DNA of 64,000 bases. Source: HB2-32-21 sp003448675 (lineage in GTDB: Bacteria; Pseudomonadota; Gammaproteobacteria; Pseudomonadales; Porticoccaceae). The stretch is taken from positions 1 through 64,000 of the forward strand of contig JBFHDK010000002.1 of the NCBI GenBank assembly GCA_041584755.1, read 5' to 3'. Of the stretch, positions 35,257 to 44,334 are shown in pieces (position 1 is the stretch's first letter; every line of letters starts with the position of its first letter). Both the position numbers and the translations under genes were made by a program. A model generated the notes under the pieces. It had not been told where the DNA came from. It searched no databases and worked only from the letters and a program-made list of their open reading frames with translations.

Positions 35257-36075
35257 TCAGTTAAACATCTCCATTAGCCGGCGGCCTGGATCGTCGGCCC
35301 GCATAAAGGCCTCCCCCACCAAAAACGCATTCACCCCGTGGCCACGCATGGCCATGACATCGTCGATCGTGTGAATACCACTTTCGGTGACAATCAGGCG
35401 ATCCTCGGGAATCTGGTCGAGTAGATTAAAAGTCGTATCCAGACTGGTGTGAAAATTATGCAGGTTGCGATTATTGATACCGATCAGCGGTGTACTGAGC
35501 GTCAAGGCCAAGTCAAGCTCCTTGCGATCGTGCACTTCCACCAGGACATCCAGACCAAGATCTAACGCCAAATCATGTAGACCCTCCAAAGCCGGCTGAT
35601 CCAGCGCCGCAACAATCAGTAAAACGCAGTCCGCGCCCAGGGCCCTGGACTCATAAATCTGGTAAGGGTCAATCATAAAATCCTTACGCAGAATCGGCAG
35701 ACTGGCGGCGCTTTTAGCCTGGCGCAGGTAGCCGTCGCTGCCCTGAAAGAAATCCACATCGGTGAGTACCGATAAGCAGGCTGCCCCCCCTTTTTCATAG
35801 CTGCGGGCGATTTCCACCACATCGAAACTTTCCCGGATTACACCCTTACTGGGGGAAGCCTTTTTGATTTCGGCAATCACCGCGGCCTGGCCAGCGCTTA
35901 TTTTTTGCTGTAACGACTCAGCAAAACCCCTCGCCTGGACCTGCTCGTCAACCAACTCCCGCAATTGTTCCACCGGCAAACGGCCGCTGCGCTCAGCCAC
36001 CTCCTCTGCCTTACGGGCAAGAATTTTTTTCAGCACCGTCGGCGCATCTTTAAGTACGGCATTTTCCACAGACAT
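35257..36075 (-). CDS. trpC: Indole-3-glycerol phosphate synthase
   Basis: Closes the indole ring in tryptophan synthesis. I start it at the ATG at 36075 (272 residues), with AAGGA 6 bases upstream; an in-frame ATG at 36111, right after the trpD stop, lacks such a site. Family motifs: VIAEIKKASPSKGVIR (catalytic Lys), LSVLTDVDFFQGS, LPILRKDFMIDPYQI, LIGINNRNLHNF and VTESGIHTIDDV. It is the last gene of the trpE-trpG-trpD-trpC cluster; there is no fused trpF domain. Confidence 0.97.
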   Translation of the reverse strand: MSVENAVLKDAPTVLKKILARKAEEVAERSGRLPVEQLRELVDEQVQARGFAESLQQKISAGQAAVIAEIKKASPSKGVIRESFDVVEIARSYEKGGAACLSVLTDVDFFQGSDGYLRQAKSAASLPILRKDFMIDPYQIYESRALGADCVLLIVAALDQPALEGLHDLALDLGLDVLVEVHDRKELDLALTLSTPLIGINNRNLHNFHTSLDTTFNLLDQIPEDRLIVTESGIHTIDDVMAMRGHGVNAFLVGEAFMRADDPGRRLMEMFN

Positions 36076-36111
36076 ATGTATTCCTTCCTTTGACGCTACA
36101 TCAGCCGCCAT

Positions 36112-37149
36112 TCAGGCAAGCTCCAGTGCCTCGGTATAGGCCGCCAGCTCAATCAGCCGCTCCCCGGCGAGGCCACTACCAATGACGTCCTGGGCAATGG
36201 CGACCCCATCAGCCACGGTCCCTGCCAGGCCCGCGACATAGATCGCAGCCCCGGCATTAAGTGCAATCAAATCCGCCGCCTTGACTCCCGCTTCGGTCTT
36301 GCGCTTGCCCAGGGCATCGCGAATCAAGCGCAGGGAATCCTCGGCATCGCTTACATCCAGCCCGTCGAGCTCCTGACGCTGGATACCAAAATCCTCCGGC
36401 TCCAGACGATACTCGGACACTTCACCGTTTTTCAGTTCCGCCACCGACGTGCCACCGGCAAGACTGATTTCATCGAGGCCATCATCGCTATGCACCACCA
36501 TAATCCGCTCACTGCCTAACCGCGACAGCACTTGTGCCATGGGCCGGCACAGCGCCCCATCGAAGACACCGATAAGCTGGCGCTTGACCCCCGCCGGGTT
36601 GGTCATGGGACCGAGAATATTAAACAGCGTGCGCACGCCCAGCTCCTGACGCGGCCCGGCAGCGTGCTTCATAGCGCTGTGGTGGGCCGGCGCGAACATA
36701 AAACCGACGCCCACATCCTCGACGCAACGCCGAACCTGATCTGGTGGCAAACCGAGCCGCACCCCCGCCGCCTCCAGTAAATCGGCGCTGCCACTTTTAC
36801 TGCTGACCGAACGATTGCCGTGCTTAACCACCTTGCCACCAGCGGCGGCCACCACAAAGGTGCTGGCAGTGGAAACATTAAACAGGCTGGCGCCATCCCC
36901 ACCGGTGCCGACAATGTCCACCAGGTGCTCACCACTGACCTGAACCCCAGTAGCCAGCTCTCGCATGACCTGCACAGCGCCGGTAATTTCATCGAGGGTT
37001 TCGCCCTTCATACGCAGGGCCACCAGAAAGCCGGCGATCTGGGCGGGCGTCGCCCCACCGGTCATGACCTGGCGCATGACCGCCTCCATGTCTTGCCGGG
37101 AAAGGCTGGCGCCTTCGATGACGCTGGCAATGGCCGCTTTAATGTCCAT
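36112..37149 (-). CDS. trpD: Anthranilate phosphoribosyltransferase
   Basis: Transfers phosphoribosyl from PRPP to anthranilate. The start at the ATG at 37149 (345 residues) has GGAG 8 bases upstream and begins with the family helix MDIKAAIASVIEG; the frame opens 17 codons earlier without support. PRPP-binding motif is DIVGTGGDGASLFNVST, followed by KHGNRSVSSKSGSADLLEA and the metal-binding Asp-Glu in VVHSDDGLDEISL. Stand-alone enzyme without a fused TrpG domain, as in pseudomonads. Confidence 0.97.
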   Translation of the reverse strand: MDIKAAIASVIEGASLSRQDMEAVMRQVMTGGATPAQIAGFLVALRMKGETLDEITGAVQVMRELATGVQVSGEHLVDIVGTGGDGASLFNVSTASTFVVAAAGGKVVKHGNRSVSSKSGSADLLEAAGVRLGLPPDQVRRCVEDVGVGFMFAPAHHSAMKHAAGPRQELGVRTLFNILGPMTNPAGVKRQLIGVFDGALCRPMAQVLSRLGSERIMVVHSDDGLDEISLAGGTSVAELKNGEVSEYRLEPEDFGIQRQELDGLDVSDAEDSLRLIRDALGKRKTEAGVKAADLIALNAGAAIYVAGLAGTVADGVAIAQDVIGSGLAGERLIELAAYTEALELA

Positions 37150-37162
37150 GTTCAAACTCCGT

Positions 37163-37741
37163 TCAGGCTTCCAGGAAGTTACGCAGGAGATCGTGCCCAT
37201 GCTCGGTTAGAATGGATTCGGGGTGGAACTGCACCCCCTCAACCGCCAGCTCCCGGTGGCGCACACCCATGATCTCATCGACCTCGCCGTCTTCGCCAAG
37301 GGTCCAGGCGCTGATTTCAAGGCAATCCGGCAGGCTGGCTTTTGCTATCACCAGGGAATGATAACGGGTGGCCTCGAAAGGGTTGCCCAGGCCGCGAAAC
37401 ACGCCGCGGTCATCGTGATGAATCAGCGAGGTCTTGCCATGCATCACCTGCCTGGCCCGAACAATTTTGCCCCCGAAAGCCTGGCCGATACTTTGATGAC
37501 CCAGGCATATCCCCAGTAACGGGATCTTTCCGGCAAACGCCGCGACGGTCGCCAACGATATACCTGCTTCGTTAGGCGTGCAGGGCCCCGGTGATATAAC
37601 GATTTTTTCCGGCGCCATGGTTTCTATGTCGGCGATCGTGATTTCGTCGTTACGCACCACGTGGACGTCGGCCTTTAGTTCGCCTAAATATTGCACCACG
37701 TTGTAGGTAAAGGAGTCGTAGTTATCGATCATTAAAATCAT
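37163..37741 (-). CDS. trpG: Anthranilate synthase glutamine amidotransferase subunit
   Basis: Supplies ammonia from glutamine to TrpE (and perhaps to PabB, which shares it in many bacteria). The 192-residue class I amidotransferase starts MILMIDNYDSFTYNVVQYL. The catalytic triad is the Cys in GICLGHQSIGQAFGG and the His and Glu in VQFHPESILTEHG. The ATG at 37741 overlaps the trpE stop (ATGA), so the subunits are translationally coupled and made in equal amounts. Confidence 0.98.
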   Translation of the reverse strand: MILMIDNYDSFTYNVVQYLGELKADVHVVRNDEITIADIETMAPEKIVISPGPCTPNEAGISLATVAAFAGKIPLLGICLGHQSIGQAFGGKIVRARQVMHGKTSLIHHDDRGVFRGLGNPFEATRYHSLVIAKASLPDCLEISAWTLGEDGEVDEIMGVRHRELAVEGVQFHPESILTEHGHDLLRNFLEA

Positions 37742-39216
37742 GACGTCAGGCCCTCCACCATGGCCGCGGCGCGGAAAATCGCCCGGGCCTTGTTCATGGT
37801 TTCCTCCCACTCGGACAGGGGCACGGAGTCCGCCACAACCCCGCCGCCGGCCTGTACATAGAGCGTGCCGTCCTTGATCACGGCGGTGCGAATAGCGATG
37901 GCGGTATCCATGTTGCCATTCCAACCCAGATAACCCACCGCACCGCCGTAGATACCGCGTTTGACGGGCTCGAATTCATCAATAATTTCCATGGCTCGGA
38001 TTTTTGGTGCACCACTCAGGGTACCCGCGGGAAGCGTGGCACGCAGCACGTCCAGGGCACCGGTATCCGGCTTGATCCGTCCGGTGACATTGGAGGTGAT
38101 GTGCATCACATGGGAGTAGCGCTCGACCACCATTTTTTCGGTCAGTTCCACGGAGCCGATTTGCGATACGCGCCCGACATCATTGCGGCCAAGATCGATC
38201 AGCATCAGGTGCTCGGCGATCTCCTTGGGATCGGCCAGCAAGTCCTGTTCCAGTGCCTGATCCTCCTCGGGTGTTGCACCCCGCGGCCGCGTACCGGCAA
38301 TGGGCCGCACCGTGACCTCACCGCCTTCAAGACGGGTGAGAATTTCCGGGGAAGAGCCAACAATTTCAAAACCGTCAAGGTCAAGAAAATACATGTAGGG
38401 TGAAGGGTTGAGGCAGCGCAGGGCCCGGTATAAATTTATTGGCTCGGCGCTAAAAGGCAATGACAAGCGCTGGGAAGGCACTACCTGCATGACGTCGCCG
38501 GCGACAATGTATTCCTTGATCGCCTCAACCACCTGCTCATAGCGCTCCTGGCCAAAACTGGAAGTAAACGCTGACTCACTGACCCCGTTGGACGTAAGGG
38601 ATACCTTGTCCAGCGCCGGCAATGGCTGACGCAAGCCGGCTTCGAGTTCATCGAGACGGCGCTGGGCGCCCTCCCAAGCATCGGCCTGGCTAGCATCGGC
38701 GAGGACGATAAAGCTCAGCTGCCCCTTGAGGTTGTCAAACACCAGCACCTCGTGGGAAGCCATCAGCAGAATATCCGGCACACCCAGTTCATCGGGCGGG
38801 CAGCTAGGGGCCAGACGCGGCTCCACATAGCGCACTGTATCGTAGCCAAAATAGCCCACCAACCCACCGGTAAAACGGGGCAGATCCGGCAAATCCGGCA
38901 CGCTGAACCGTCGGGCGAAGCTATCGATTTCCGCGAGGGGGTCGGGAGTTTCCCTGGCCTCGAGCACGGCGCCGTTGTTTTCTATAGTCAGGCGCTGGCC
39001 CGTAACTTTCAGCACCGTCGCCGACGGCAGGCCCAGTAAAGAATAACGCCCCCACTTTTCGCCGCCTTCAACGGATTCAAACAAATAGGAGTAGGGCCCG
39101 CGAGCGAGTTTCAGATAACAGGAGAGGGGGGTTTCGAGGTCGGCAAGGATCTCGCGCGTAACCGGAATCCGGTTGTAACCCTGCTTGACGAGGTCGGCGA
39201 ACTGTTCAGGTGTCAT
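37738..39216 (-). CDS. trpE: Anthranilate synthase component I
   Basis: Makes anthranilate from chorismate with ammonia from TrpG. The 492-residue protein has an N-terminal tryptophan-binding region (LETPLSCYLKLARGPYSYLFESVEGGEKWGRYS, in parts, with the feedback-inhibition LExS-like element) and the chorismate-utilising domain: MQVVPSQRLSLPF, PIAGTRPRGAT, MLIDLGRNDVGRVS and TLPAGTLSGAPKIRAMEIIDE. The start has AAGGA upstream. The upstream gap to rpe contains no obvious attenuator. Confidence 0.98.
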   Translation of the reverse strand: MTPEQFADLVKQGYNRIPVTREILADLETPLSCYLKLARGPYSYLFESVEGGEKWGRYSLLGLPSATVLKVTGQRLTIENNGAVLEARETPDPLAEIDSFARRFSVPDLPDLPRFTGGLVGYFGYDTVRYVEPRLAPSCPPDELGVPDILLMASHEVLVFDNLKGQLSFIVLADASQADAWEGAQRRLDELEAGLRQPLPALDKVSLTSNGVSESAFTSSFGQERYEQVVEAIKEYIVAGDVMQVVPSQRLSLPFSAEPINLYRALRCLNPSPYMYFLDLDGFEIVGSSPEILTRLEGGEVTVRPIAGTRPRGATPEEDQALEQDLLADPKEIAEHLMLIDLGRNDVGRVSQIGSVELTEKMVVERYSHVMHITSNVTGRIKPDTGALDVLRATLPAGTLSGAPKIRAMEIIDEFEPVKRGIYGGAVGYLGWNGNMDTAIAIRTAVIKDGTLYVQAGGGVVADSVPLSEWEETMNKARAIFRAAAMVEGLTS

Positions 39217-39225
39217 GGTTTTTCC

Positions 39226-39393
39226 TTAAGCTGTGTAACGATGGGGAGCGCCCTGGCGGGCAAGGGGTATCAGCCCAGTCGCCATCGCCAACAGGGAAGG
39301 AAAGTCACCAGAATGTCCTGAATGTTCTTTGTCACGAGATTGTTCCGTATTTCGCGGCGGGATTTTAAACCATTTGGCCCGGGCAAGGAACAT
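39226..39393 (-). other. Small open frame of 55 codons filling the rpe-trpE gap, doubtful
   Basis: An ATG-started frame begins just after the rpe stop and ends with TAA immediately before the trpE ribosome-binding site (TAAGGAAAAACC then ATG). It has only one Trp codon, no run of Trp codons, and only a weak, distant AGAGGA site, so it is not a convincing leader peptide. In pseudomonads a phosphoglycolate phosphatase gene (gph) often stands between rpe and trpE; this frame has no resemblance to it. Most likely chance. Confidence 0.15.
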
Positions 39394-39411
39394 GGCCGGC
39401 GCGTCCTCTTC

Positions 39412-40086
39412 TCACACCTCATCCAGTCCGCTGCGCATGGCGTCAATCACAGCCTTATAGCTGTCCTGCCCAAAAATAGCCGAACCCGCAACAAAGGTAT
39501 CGGCGCCCGCCCCGGCGATTTCGGCAATATTTCGCGCATTGACGCCTCCATCCACTTCCAGACGAATATCAAAGCCACTGGCATCAATCAGGGCCCGGGC
39601 CTGGCGCAACTTGACCAGGGTCTGAGGGATAAATGACTGCCCACCAAAACCGGGGTTGACCGACATCAGCAGCAGCACATCCAGCTTATCCATAACATGC
39701 TCAATCACATTGAGGGGCGTCGCCGGATTAAGCACCAGCCCGGCCTTGCAACCCAGGTCGCGGGCCAATTGCAGTGAGCGGTCAACATGGCGGCTGGCTT
39801 CGGGGTGGAATGTGATCCAGCTGGCCCCGGCCCTGGCGAACATCTGGATCAGCTCGTCCACCGGCTCTACCATCAGGTGGACATCGATGGGCGCGGTAAT
39901 GCCATGCTTACGCAGGGCCTCGCAGACCATGGGACCAATGGTGAGATTGGGCACATAGTGATTATCCATGACGTCAAAATGCACAACATCCGCCCCCGCC
40001 TCCAGCACAGCGTTGACCTCGTCGCCGAGCCTGGCGAAGTCAGCGGATAAAATCGACGGTGCAATCAGATACTCTTTAGCGGGCAT
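39412..40086 (-). CDS. rpe: Ribulose-phosphate 3-epimerase
   Basis: Interconverts ribulose 5-phosphate and xylulose 5-phosphate in the pentose phosphate pathway. The 224-residue TIM barrel has the metal-binding set in IAPSILSADFARLG, VHFDVMDNHYVPN, VDVHLMVEP-like IDVHLMVEPVD, MSVNPGFGGQSFI and VDGGVNARNI. It is 195 bases upstream of trpE on the same strand, an arrangement common in gammaproteobacteria. The tkt gene at 50104 uses its product. Confidence 0.98.
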   Translation of the reverse strand: MPAKEYLIAPSILSADFARLGDEVNAVLEAGADVVHFDVMDNHYVPNLTIGPMVCEALRKHGITAPIDVHLMVEPVDELIQMFARAGASWITFHPEASRHVDRSLQLARDLGCKAGLVLNPATPLNVIEHVMDKLDVLLLMSVNPGFGGQSFIPQTLVKLRQARALIDASGFDIRLEVDGGVNARNIAEIAGAGADTFVAGSAIFGQDSYKAVIDAMRSGLDEV

Positions 40087-40273
40087 GATGTTTACCTTGA
40101 AAAAACGGTTGACTCGGCACCGAAACTACCAAATGTGAAATTTTGAAGGCGGCATTATACCGCTGTAAACACACTCTGGCCCTTGGCGCCGAATGCTTAC
40201 ACAGCAAAGCTGCCGAAGCCGACAAATCCACTTACAATGCCCGTCGCAAACCCACCCCCAACAGGATAGCCCC

Positions 40274-41245
40274 TTGGCGAAGCTCGAAGACCTGACCGCC
40301 AGCCTGCAGCGCCTCCACGAACAGCTACCCGCGCTGACGCTGGACCCGCAAAAAGACCGCGACAATGGCGCTTCGCCCGAGGCCAACACCTATCGAGAGC
40401 ACTACGGTCTCGTCCACCTCACTGAAAACAAACAAGTCAATCACAGCCTGGGGGCGATTCCCCTCGGCGGCTACAGCATCGCCTGCCAGTACTGGCTGCC
40501 CCCAGCTCCCGTGGGAACGGTTTTCGTGGTGCATGGCTATTTTGACCACATGGGCCTCTATGGCCACCTGTTCCAATATCTGCTAAACCAAAACCTGGCC
40601 GTGCTGGCCTTCGATTTACCGGGCCATGGCCTTTCCGATGGCGAGCGGGTCACCATTGCCAGCTTTGATCACTACGTGGAAATCTTCGATGCCCTCCTCG
40701 CTCTCGCCCTTAAGCATCTACCCCAGCCCTGGCACGGCGTGGGCCAGAGCACCGGCGGCGCCATTGTGCTCAAACACCTGCTCAAGGAAAACTCCGACAC
40801 ACACCTGTTTGACAGGATCGTTCTGTTGGCGCCGCTACTGCATCCGCGGAACTGGCAGACCAGCCGGCTGGTATATTTTTTCGCCCACCGTTTCCTGAAC
40901 CACATTCGGCGGCATTTCACGAAAAACTCCGGTGATCCCGCATTCGTCGAATTTCTCGCCCACCGTGACCCCTTGCAAGCCACGCACATCCCCCTGGAAT
41001 GGATCGGCGCCATGAAACGCTGGACCGAGGAATTCCACCAGCTGCCGCCCAGTGAATTTCCCCTGACCATCATCCAGGGGGACCGGGACCAAACTCTCGA
41101 TTGGCGCTACAACCTGGAGCAGTTTCAGAAAAAACTGCCCCGTGCCAGGACTCATATAATCCCGGGCGCCCAACATCATCTGGTCAACGAGAGGGCGGAG
41201 CTTCGCACAGGCATTTTTAACCGTATGGGTCTGGCAAAAAATTGA
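40274..41245 (+). CDS. Alpha/beta hydrolase, lysophospholipase-like (serine aminopeptidase S33 type)
   Basis: Alpha/beta-fold hydrolase. The start is uncertain: I prefer the TTG at 40274 (323 residues, AGGA 7 bases upstream) over an ATG at 40193 that has no ribosome-binding site. The oxyanion region is VVHGYFDHMGLYGHL, the nucleophile elbow GVGQSTGGAIVL (Ser), the acid is likely in IIQGDRDQTLDWR and the His in IPGAQHHLVNE. This resembles monoglyceride lipase/lysophospholipase proteins; the true substrate is unknown. Divergent from rpe and 21 bases before the FAH-family gene, so probably co-transcribed with it. Confidence 0.82.
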   Translation: MAKLEDLTASLQRLHEQLPALTLDPQKDRDNGASPEANTYREHYGLVHLTENKQVNHSLGAIPLGGYSIACQYWLPPAPVGTVFVVHGYFDHMGLYGHLFQYLLNQNLAVLAFDLPGHGLSDGERVTIASFDHYVEIFDALLALALKHLPQPWHGVGQSTGGAIVLKHLLKENSDTHLFDRIVLLAPLLHPRNWQTSRLVYFFAHRFLNHIRRHFTKNSGDPAFVEFLAHRDPLQATHIPLEWIGAMKRWTEEFHQLPPSEFPLTIIQGDRDQTLDWRYNLEQFQKKLPRARTHIIPGAQHHLVNERAELRTGIFNRMGLAKN

Positions 41246-41266
41246 CCCAGACAAAGGAACACTACG

Positions 41267-41947
41267 ATGAGCGCGAATAAATACAAGCACCACTATCAAG
41301 ATGGCGGCCCCTGCGATCTGCCCGTGGGCAAAGTGGTCTGTGTCGGCCTGAATTACGCCGCCCATGTAAAGGAAATGGCCAGTAAGCCTACGGTCGAGCC
41401 CATGCTCTTTATTAAACCCCCAGCGGCCCTGACACCTCTGGCAGATCCCCTGTTTATTCCCGAGGGCCTGGGTTCCGTCCACTTTGAAACCGAACTCGCT
41501 ATCCTGATTGGCAGCGAACTCTCCCACTGCGGCGAAGCAGAGGTTCCAGACGCGATCGCCGGGCTGGGCGTGGCCCTGGATCTTACCTTGCGGGACCTGC
41601 AAACACAGCTGCGTGAAGCCGGCCATCCCTGGGAAAAAGCCAAGGGCTGGGACGGCGCCTGCCCTGTGTCTCCCTTTGTGCGCCCCGACGTACTGCCCGA
41701 CCTGCAAAACATCCAGCTCAAGCTGGAACAAAACTGCGAGGTGAAACAAGACGGTAATACCGCCCAAATGTTGACACCCGTTTTGCCTTTAATTGCTTAT
41801 ATGAGCCGCTTTTTCAGCCTGTCGCCAGGCGATGTGATCCTGACGGGCACACCGGAAGGGGTTGGGCCGCTAAGACCGGGAGATGAACTCCTCGTCAGCC
41901 TGGATGAAGCGCTGATAACCAGAATTTCTGATATCCGCGTACGGTAG
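41267..41947 (+). CDS. Fumarylacetoacetate hydrolase (FAH) family protein
   Basis: A 226-residue enzyme of the FAH superfamily (YcgM/FAHD1-like). Seen: VVCVGLNYAAHVKEM near the N-terminus, PMLFIKPPAALTPL, the metal-binding FETELAILIG (E-x-E) with a downstream Asp in VALDLTLRDLQ, KGWDGACPVSPFV and the C-terminal SPGDVILTGTPEGVGPL. Members act as acylpyruvases, oxaloacetate decarboxylases or aromatic-pathway hydrolases; the substrate cannot be chosen here. Follows the alpha/beta hydrolase gene closely. Confidence 0.88.
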   Translation: MSANKYKHHYQDGGPCDLPVGKVVCVGLNYAAHVKEMASKPTVEPMLFIKPPAALTPLADPLFIPEGLGSVHFETELAILIGSELSHCGEAEVPDAIAGLGVALDLTLRDLQTQLREAGHPWEKAKGWDGACPVSPFVRPDVLPDLQNIQLKLEQNCEVKQDGNTAQMLTPVLPLIAYMSRFFSLSPGDVILTGTPEGVGPLRPGDELLVSLDEALITRISDIRVR

Positions 41948-42003
41948 TTGCGGCAAACCTCAACGCGTGGCAAACCACCGCCCCAATTGACAATATGTAA
42001 ACC

Positions 42004-42033
42004 TGTACACATTCTCCGGCTTATCGATACAAT
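42004..42033 (+). promoter_or_regulatory. Candidate promoter of the flavin monooxygenase gene
   Basis: TGTACA at 42004-42009 and TACAAT at 42028-42033 are 18 bases apart, about 97 bases upstream of the ATG at 42130. The -10 matches 5 of 6 consensus positions, the -35 only 4 of 6. Confidence 0.3.
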
Positions 42034-42129
42034 AGCCGTCAAACCCTCCCGATAATTTAAATGACCTTGATCAACCGGGTCGGGATAAATTATCTGGCCA
42101 TCCATTACTCATTTTTCAGAGGTAAAGCC

Positions 42130-43674
42130 ATGTCTCAGGCTGCTTTAGCGCACACGCTCGAACTCCCGCAATCGCGGGGAAAACCACTTATCGATTATGA
42201 AACCGTTATCGTGGGCTCCGGCCTGTGTGGCATCGGTGCGGGCATCCGCCTGATCAACGAAGGTCTCGCGGATTTCGTCATTCTGGAAAAAGCCGACGAT
42301 GTCGGTGGCACCTGGCGCGATAACACCTACCCCGGCCTGGCGGTGGATATTCCCTCGCTAAGCTATTCCTTTTCCTTCGAGCAGAACCCCAACTGGTCCA
42401 GCCTCTACGCGCCCGGCAAGGAGATGAAAGCCTATGTGGATCACTGCGCCCAGAAATATGGCATTCGCCCCCACATGCGTTACAACGCTGAAGTGGCCAG
42501 CTCGATCTACGACGAGGAACACAACGTCTGGGTAACCACAACCACCTCGGGAGACACCTACACCTCCCGCTACCTGGTTTGCGCCACCGGCTTTTTGACC
42601 CTGCCCAAACTGCCGGAAATCGAAGGCATCGACAAATTCAAGGGCAAGGTCATGCACACAGGCCGCTGGGACCACGACTACGATCTGACCGACAAACGCA
42701 TCGGCTTTATCGGTACTGGCGCCACCGGTATTCAGGCGGTGCCGGAGATTGTCGATCAGGCGAAAACCCTCGATGTCTACCAACGCACGCCCATCTGGTT
42801 GCTGCCGAAAAAAGAAATGCCCTTCAGCCCACGTTTGCAAAAAATATTCGCCAAGGTGCCGGGCGCCCAGTGGCTGGCCCGCCAGGCGACCATCTTTTTT
42901 ACTGACATCGTGATGATCAACCTGCTGGTTTTTAACAAGTATTTTTCCTTCGCCGGTAGAAAGCTCGAAAAAATCTGCATCGACCACATCCGCAATCAGG
43001 TCGACGATCCCGAGACCCAGGAAGCCCTGATCCCGAAATACGATTTTGGCTGTAAGCGCCCCAGCTTTACCAGCCGGTTCTATCCCGTGTTTAACCGGGA
43101 CGACACCAGCCTGGTCACCGACCCTATAGACCACATTACCGAAACTGCCATTGTCACCAAGGACGGTACCGAACGGGAAATCGATACACTCATCTGTGCT
43201 ACCGGTTTCGAGGTCTTCCAGAAAGGCAGTGTGCCCACTTTCAAGGTCGTCGGCAGAAACAGCGTCGATCTCAGCGACTTCTGGGAAGAAAATCGCTACC
43301 AGGCCTTTAAAGGGTCGACGGTACCGGGCTTCCCCAACTTCTTTATGATGTTCGGGCCCTATAGCGTCTGCACCGCCTCCTGGTTCGGCATGGTGGACAC
43401 CCAATCCAAACACCTGGTGCGTTGCCTGAAAGCCGCGAAAAAACGTCGCGCCAACTTCATCGAAGTCAAAAAATCATCAAACGACAAGGACTTCCAGAAA
43501 GTCCAGAGCCGCACCCACCTGACCATCTTCCGTCACGGCGACTGCGGCAAGTCCAATAGCTACTACTTCGACCGTCACGGCGACAGCCCCACCATCCGGC
43601 CAACCCTGGGCTTTATCCACTGGATCAACAGCCGGATCTTTAGCATGAAGCACTATAATTTCGATACGAAATAG
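42130..43674 (+). CDS. Flavin-containing monooxygenase, Baeyer-Villiger type
   Basis: FAD- and NADPH-dependent monooxygenase of 514 residues from the ATG at 42130 (AGAGG upstream); the open frame starts 23 codons earlier without support. The FAD Rossmann motif is VIVGSGLCGIGAGIRL, the second dinucleotide motif GFIGTGATGIQAVPE. Between them is FKGKVMHTGRWDHD, matching the BVMO fingerprint FxGxxxHxxxW(P/D). Such enzymes insert oxygen next to a ketone; they often act on cyclic ketones or steroids, but the substrate is unknown. It stands alone with a strong terminator after it. Confidence 0.87.
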   Translation: MSQAALAHTLELPQSRGKPLIDYETVIVGSGLCGIGAGIRLINEGLADFVILEKADDVGGTWRDNTYPGLAVDIPSLSYSFSFEQNPNWSSLYAPGKEMKAYVDHCAQKYGIRPHMRYNAEVASSIYDEEHNVWVTTTTSGDTYTSRYLVCATGFLTLPKLPEIEGIDKFKGKVMHTGRWDHDYDLTDKRIGFIGTGATGIQAVPEIVDQAKTLDVYQRTPIWLLPKKEMPFSPRLQKIFAKVPGAQWLARQATIFFTDIVMINLLVFNKYFSFAGRKLEKICIDHIRNQVDDPETQEALIPKYDFGCKRPSFTSRFYPVFNRDDTSLVTDPIDHITETAIVTKDGTEREIDTLICATGFEVFQKGSVPTFKVVGRNSVDLSDFWEENRYQAFKGSTVPGFPNFFMMFGPYSVCTASWFGMVDTQSKHLVRCLKAAKKRRANFIEVKKSSNDKDFQKVQSRTHLTIFRHGDCGKSNSYYFDRHGDSPTIRPTLGFIHWINSRIFSMKHYNFDTK

Positions 43675-43710
43675 GTTGCTGCCGCACGTTGTCTTAACTT
43701 GCACCGATCC

Positions 43711-43742
43711 AAAAAGGCGCTTGGAATACCAAGCGCCTTTTT
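43711..43742 (+). terminator. Rho-independent terminator after the flavin monooxygenase gene
   Basis: A perfect 14-bp inverted repeat, AAAAAGGCGCTTGG and its complement, flanks a 4-base loop (AATA) and runs into a T-rich tract ending TTTTTC. The A run on the left lets it work on the other strand too, but only the plus strand has an adjacent gene end. Confidence 0.92.
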
Positions 43743-43887
43743 CTTATTATCGGAAAAGCTGCAACAAACACACGCTGCCGGAAACACCGCGTACCGCAGC
43801 GGCGGAAAAGCTCAACGATCGACCGCAACGTGTGTCGATCATTAGGCTGAAACCAGTGTTTAGCCATCAAAAATTACTGGAGAGAAA

Positions 43888-44331
43888 ATGAAATTGAACG
43901 TGTATCTATCCGGCGAAATTCATTCCGACTGGCGGCAACAAATAGAAGATGGCTGTGAAGCCAATGGCCTGGCTGTGGTTTTTACCTCCGCGGTAACCGA
44001 CCATGACGCCAGTGATGCGGCCGGCGATTTGCTTGGTGAGGAAGATAATAGTTTTTGGCGTGATCACAAATCGGCCAAGGTGAATGCCATCAGGATTAAA
44101 ACGCTCATCGAAAACTGCGACCTGGCGGTGATCCGATTTGGCGACAAATACAAGCAGTGGAATGCCGCTTTTGACGCAGGTTATTGTGCCGCGCTGGGTA
44201 AACCCTATATCACGCTACACGGCGAAAATATTACGCACCCACTGAAGGAGGTTGACGCCCTTGCCATGGCATGGACCAGGACTCCGGAGCAGGTCGTTGA
44301 AATTCTTAACTATGTTACGAGCAAGAAATAA
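43888..44331 (+). CDS. YtoQ family protein
   Basis: A 147-residue cytosolic protein I recognise as the YtoQ family, conserved in scattered bacteria, function unknown. The N-terminus VYLSGEIHSDWR and the C-terminal half CDLAVIRFGDKYKQWNAAFDAGYCAALGKPYI (residues about 74-105, in parts) resemble the layout of nucleoside 2-deoxyribosyltransferase-like proteins (YLAGP start, then an acidic residue and GYAxALGKP). That relation is my inference. GGAGAG stands before the ATG. It is a single-gene unit between two terminators. Confidence 0.85.
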   Translation: MKLNVYLSGEIHSDWRQQIEDGCEANGLAVVFTSAVTDHDASDAAGDLLGEEDNSFWRDHKSAKVNAIRIKTLIENCDLAVIRFGDKYKQWNAAFDAGYCAALGKPYITLHGENITHPLKEVDALAMAWTRTPEQVVEILNYVTSKK

Positions 44332-44334
44332 AAT

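Noticed and set aside
42358..43413. A 351-codon open frame antisense to the flavin monooxygenase gene
   Set aside because: The sense gene has both dinucleotide motifs and the BVMO fingerprint; the antisense frame shows no motif.
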